Below are positions 29,611-29,789 of a stretch of 29,789 nucleotides of DNA, in pieces; position 1 is the first letter of the stretch; each line of letters begins with the position of its first letter. Under the pieces are notes generated by a model that worked only from the letters and a program-made list of their open reading frames with translations, had not been told where the DNA came from and searched no databases. The stretch is from Flavobacterium sp. UBA7680 (GTDB lineage Bacteria; Bacteroidota; Bacteroidia; Flavobacteriales; Flavobacteriaceae): contig NZ_DLHA01000031.1 of NCBI RefSeq assembly GCF_002482975.1, positions 1 to 29,789 of the forward strand. Direction: 5' to 3'. A program made the position numbers and the translations under genes.

Positions 29611-29789
29611 TAAACTGGACTGAAGTCCAGCCCTACAACATAGTTCGTTCCGTTGGAACTTAAAGAGCCATAGGCTCGATTCATATTGTAGAGCTGAACT
29701 TTAGTCCGGTTTAATGGCACGAAAAAGATATATTTTTTGTGAGATTTTTTATGTCGTCGTAACTAAAGTCCAGCCCTACAACATAGTTC
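29611..29789. repeat. Palindromic element and a second copy cut by the window edge
   Basis: The last 235 bp have no gene. An element of about 103 bp (29611-29713) has imperfect terminal inverted repeats (start TAAACTGGACT, end AGTCCGGTTTA) and inner hairpins (CTGGACTGAAGTCCAG; GAGCCATAGGCTC). A second copy begins at 29766: 24 bp (29766-29789) are identical to 29623-29646. The sequence CTACAATATGAATCGTTCC at 11115-11135 is related in inverse orientation. Confidence 0.85.

Overview
The window looks like a chromosome segment from a Flavobacterium-type member of the Bacteroidota. The DNA is AT-rich. Many genes are preceded by the Bacteroidota sigma-factor -7 motif TAnnTTTG. The content (FeoAB, TonB receptor with a CarboxypepD_reg-like N-terminal domain, SCO1, M13 peptidase, AraC next to hemA) is typical of that group. 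No tRNA, rRNA, CRISPR, transposase or phage gene was seen. Assignments rest on reading motifs in the translated sequence; no database search was run.

Layout. 1-1.8 kb (minus strand): the start of feoB, feoA, and a SCO1-type copper chaperone. 1.8-5.8 kb: a large inverted repeat, an EamA-family exporter (minus), a secreted M13 zinc peptidase (plus) ending at a strong hairpin terminator, and a convergent GyrI-like ligand-binding protein. 5.9-15.2 kb (minus): a haem-biosynthesis block read as hemA, hemC, hemD, hemE, an unknown gene, a GNAT acetyltransferase, hemF, a DUF4421-like secreted protein, a class I fructose-bisphosphate aldolase, hemB and a lipoprotein cytochrome c. 15.4-21.2 kb (plus): an AraC regulator divergent from hemA, then hemH, hemJ, an orphan histidine kinase, an enoyl-CoA hydratase and a small unknown gene. 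21.3-24.4 kb (minus): zur, then an NRAMP transporter fused to a UspA domain, then an MntR/DtxR regulator. 24.5-29.6 kb (plus): merC-like, a COG0523 (YciC/ZagA-like) GTPase, a thioredoxin-reductase-like flavoprotein and a TonB-dependent receptor.

How it fits together. The window combines metal acquisition (Fe(II) by FeoAB, Mn/Fe by NRAMP, a metal chelate or similar ligand by the TonB receptor, a low-zinc response under Zur) with nearly the whole tetrapyrrole route from glutamyl-tRNA to protohaem (HemA, B, C, D, E, F, J, H; only HemL is not here), plus haem and copper users (cytochrome c, SCO1). HemB has the metal-site pattern of the zinc-independent class.

The most interesting regulatory signal is an 18-bp perfect dyad (TTTTAGAC-N2-GTCTAAAA) upstream of the NRAMP gene, which recurs in near-identical form over the -7 box of the TonB receptor gene 3.2 kb away. 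This suggests one MntR-type regulon linking the outer-membrane and inner-membrane importers. Two further dyads between zur and merC look like Zur sites. Most longer intergenic gaps also hold their own, mostly unrelated, inverted or tandem repeat, the largest being a perfect 41-bp inverted pair.
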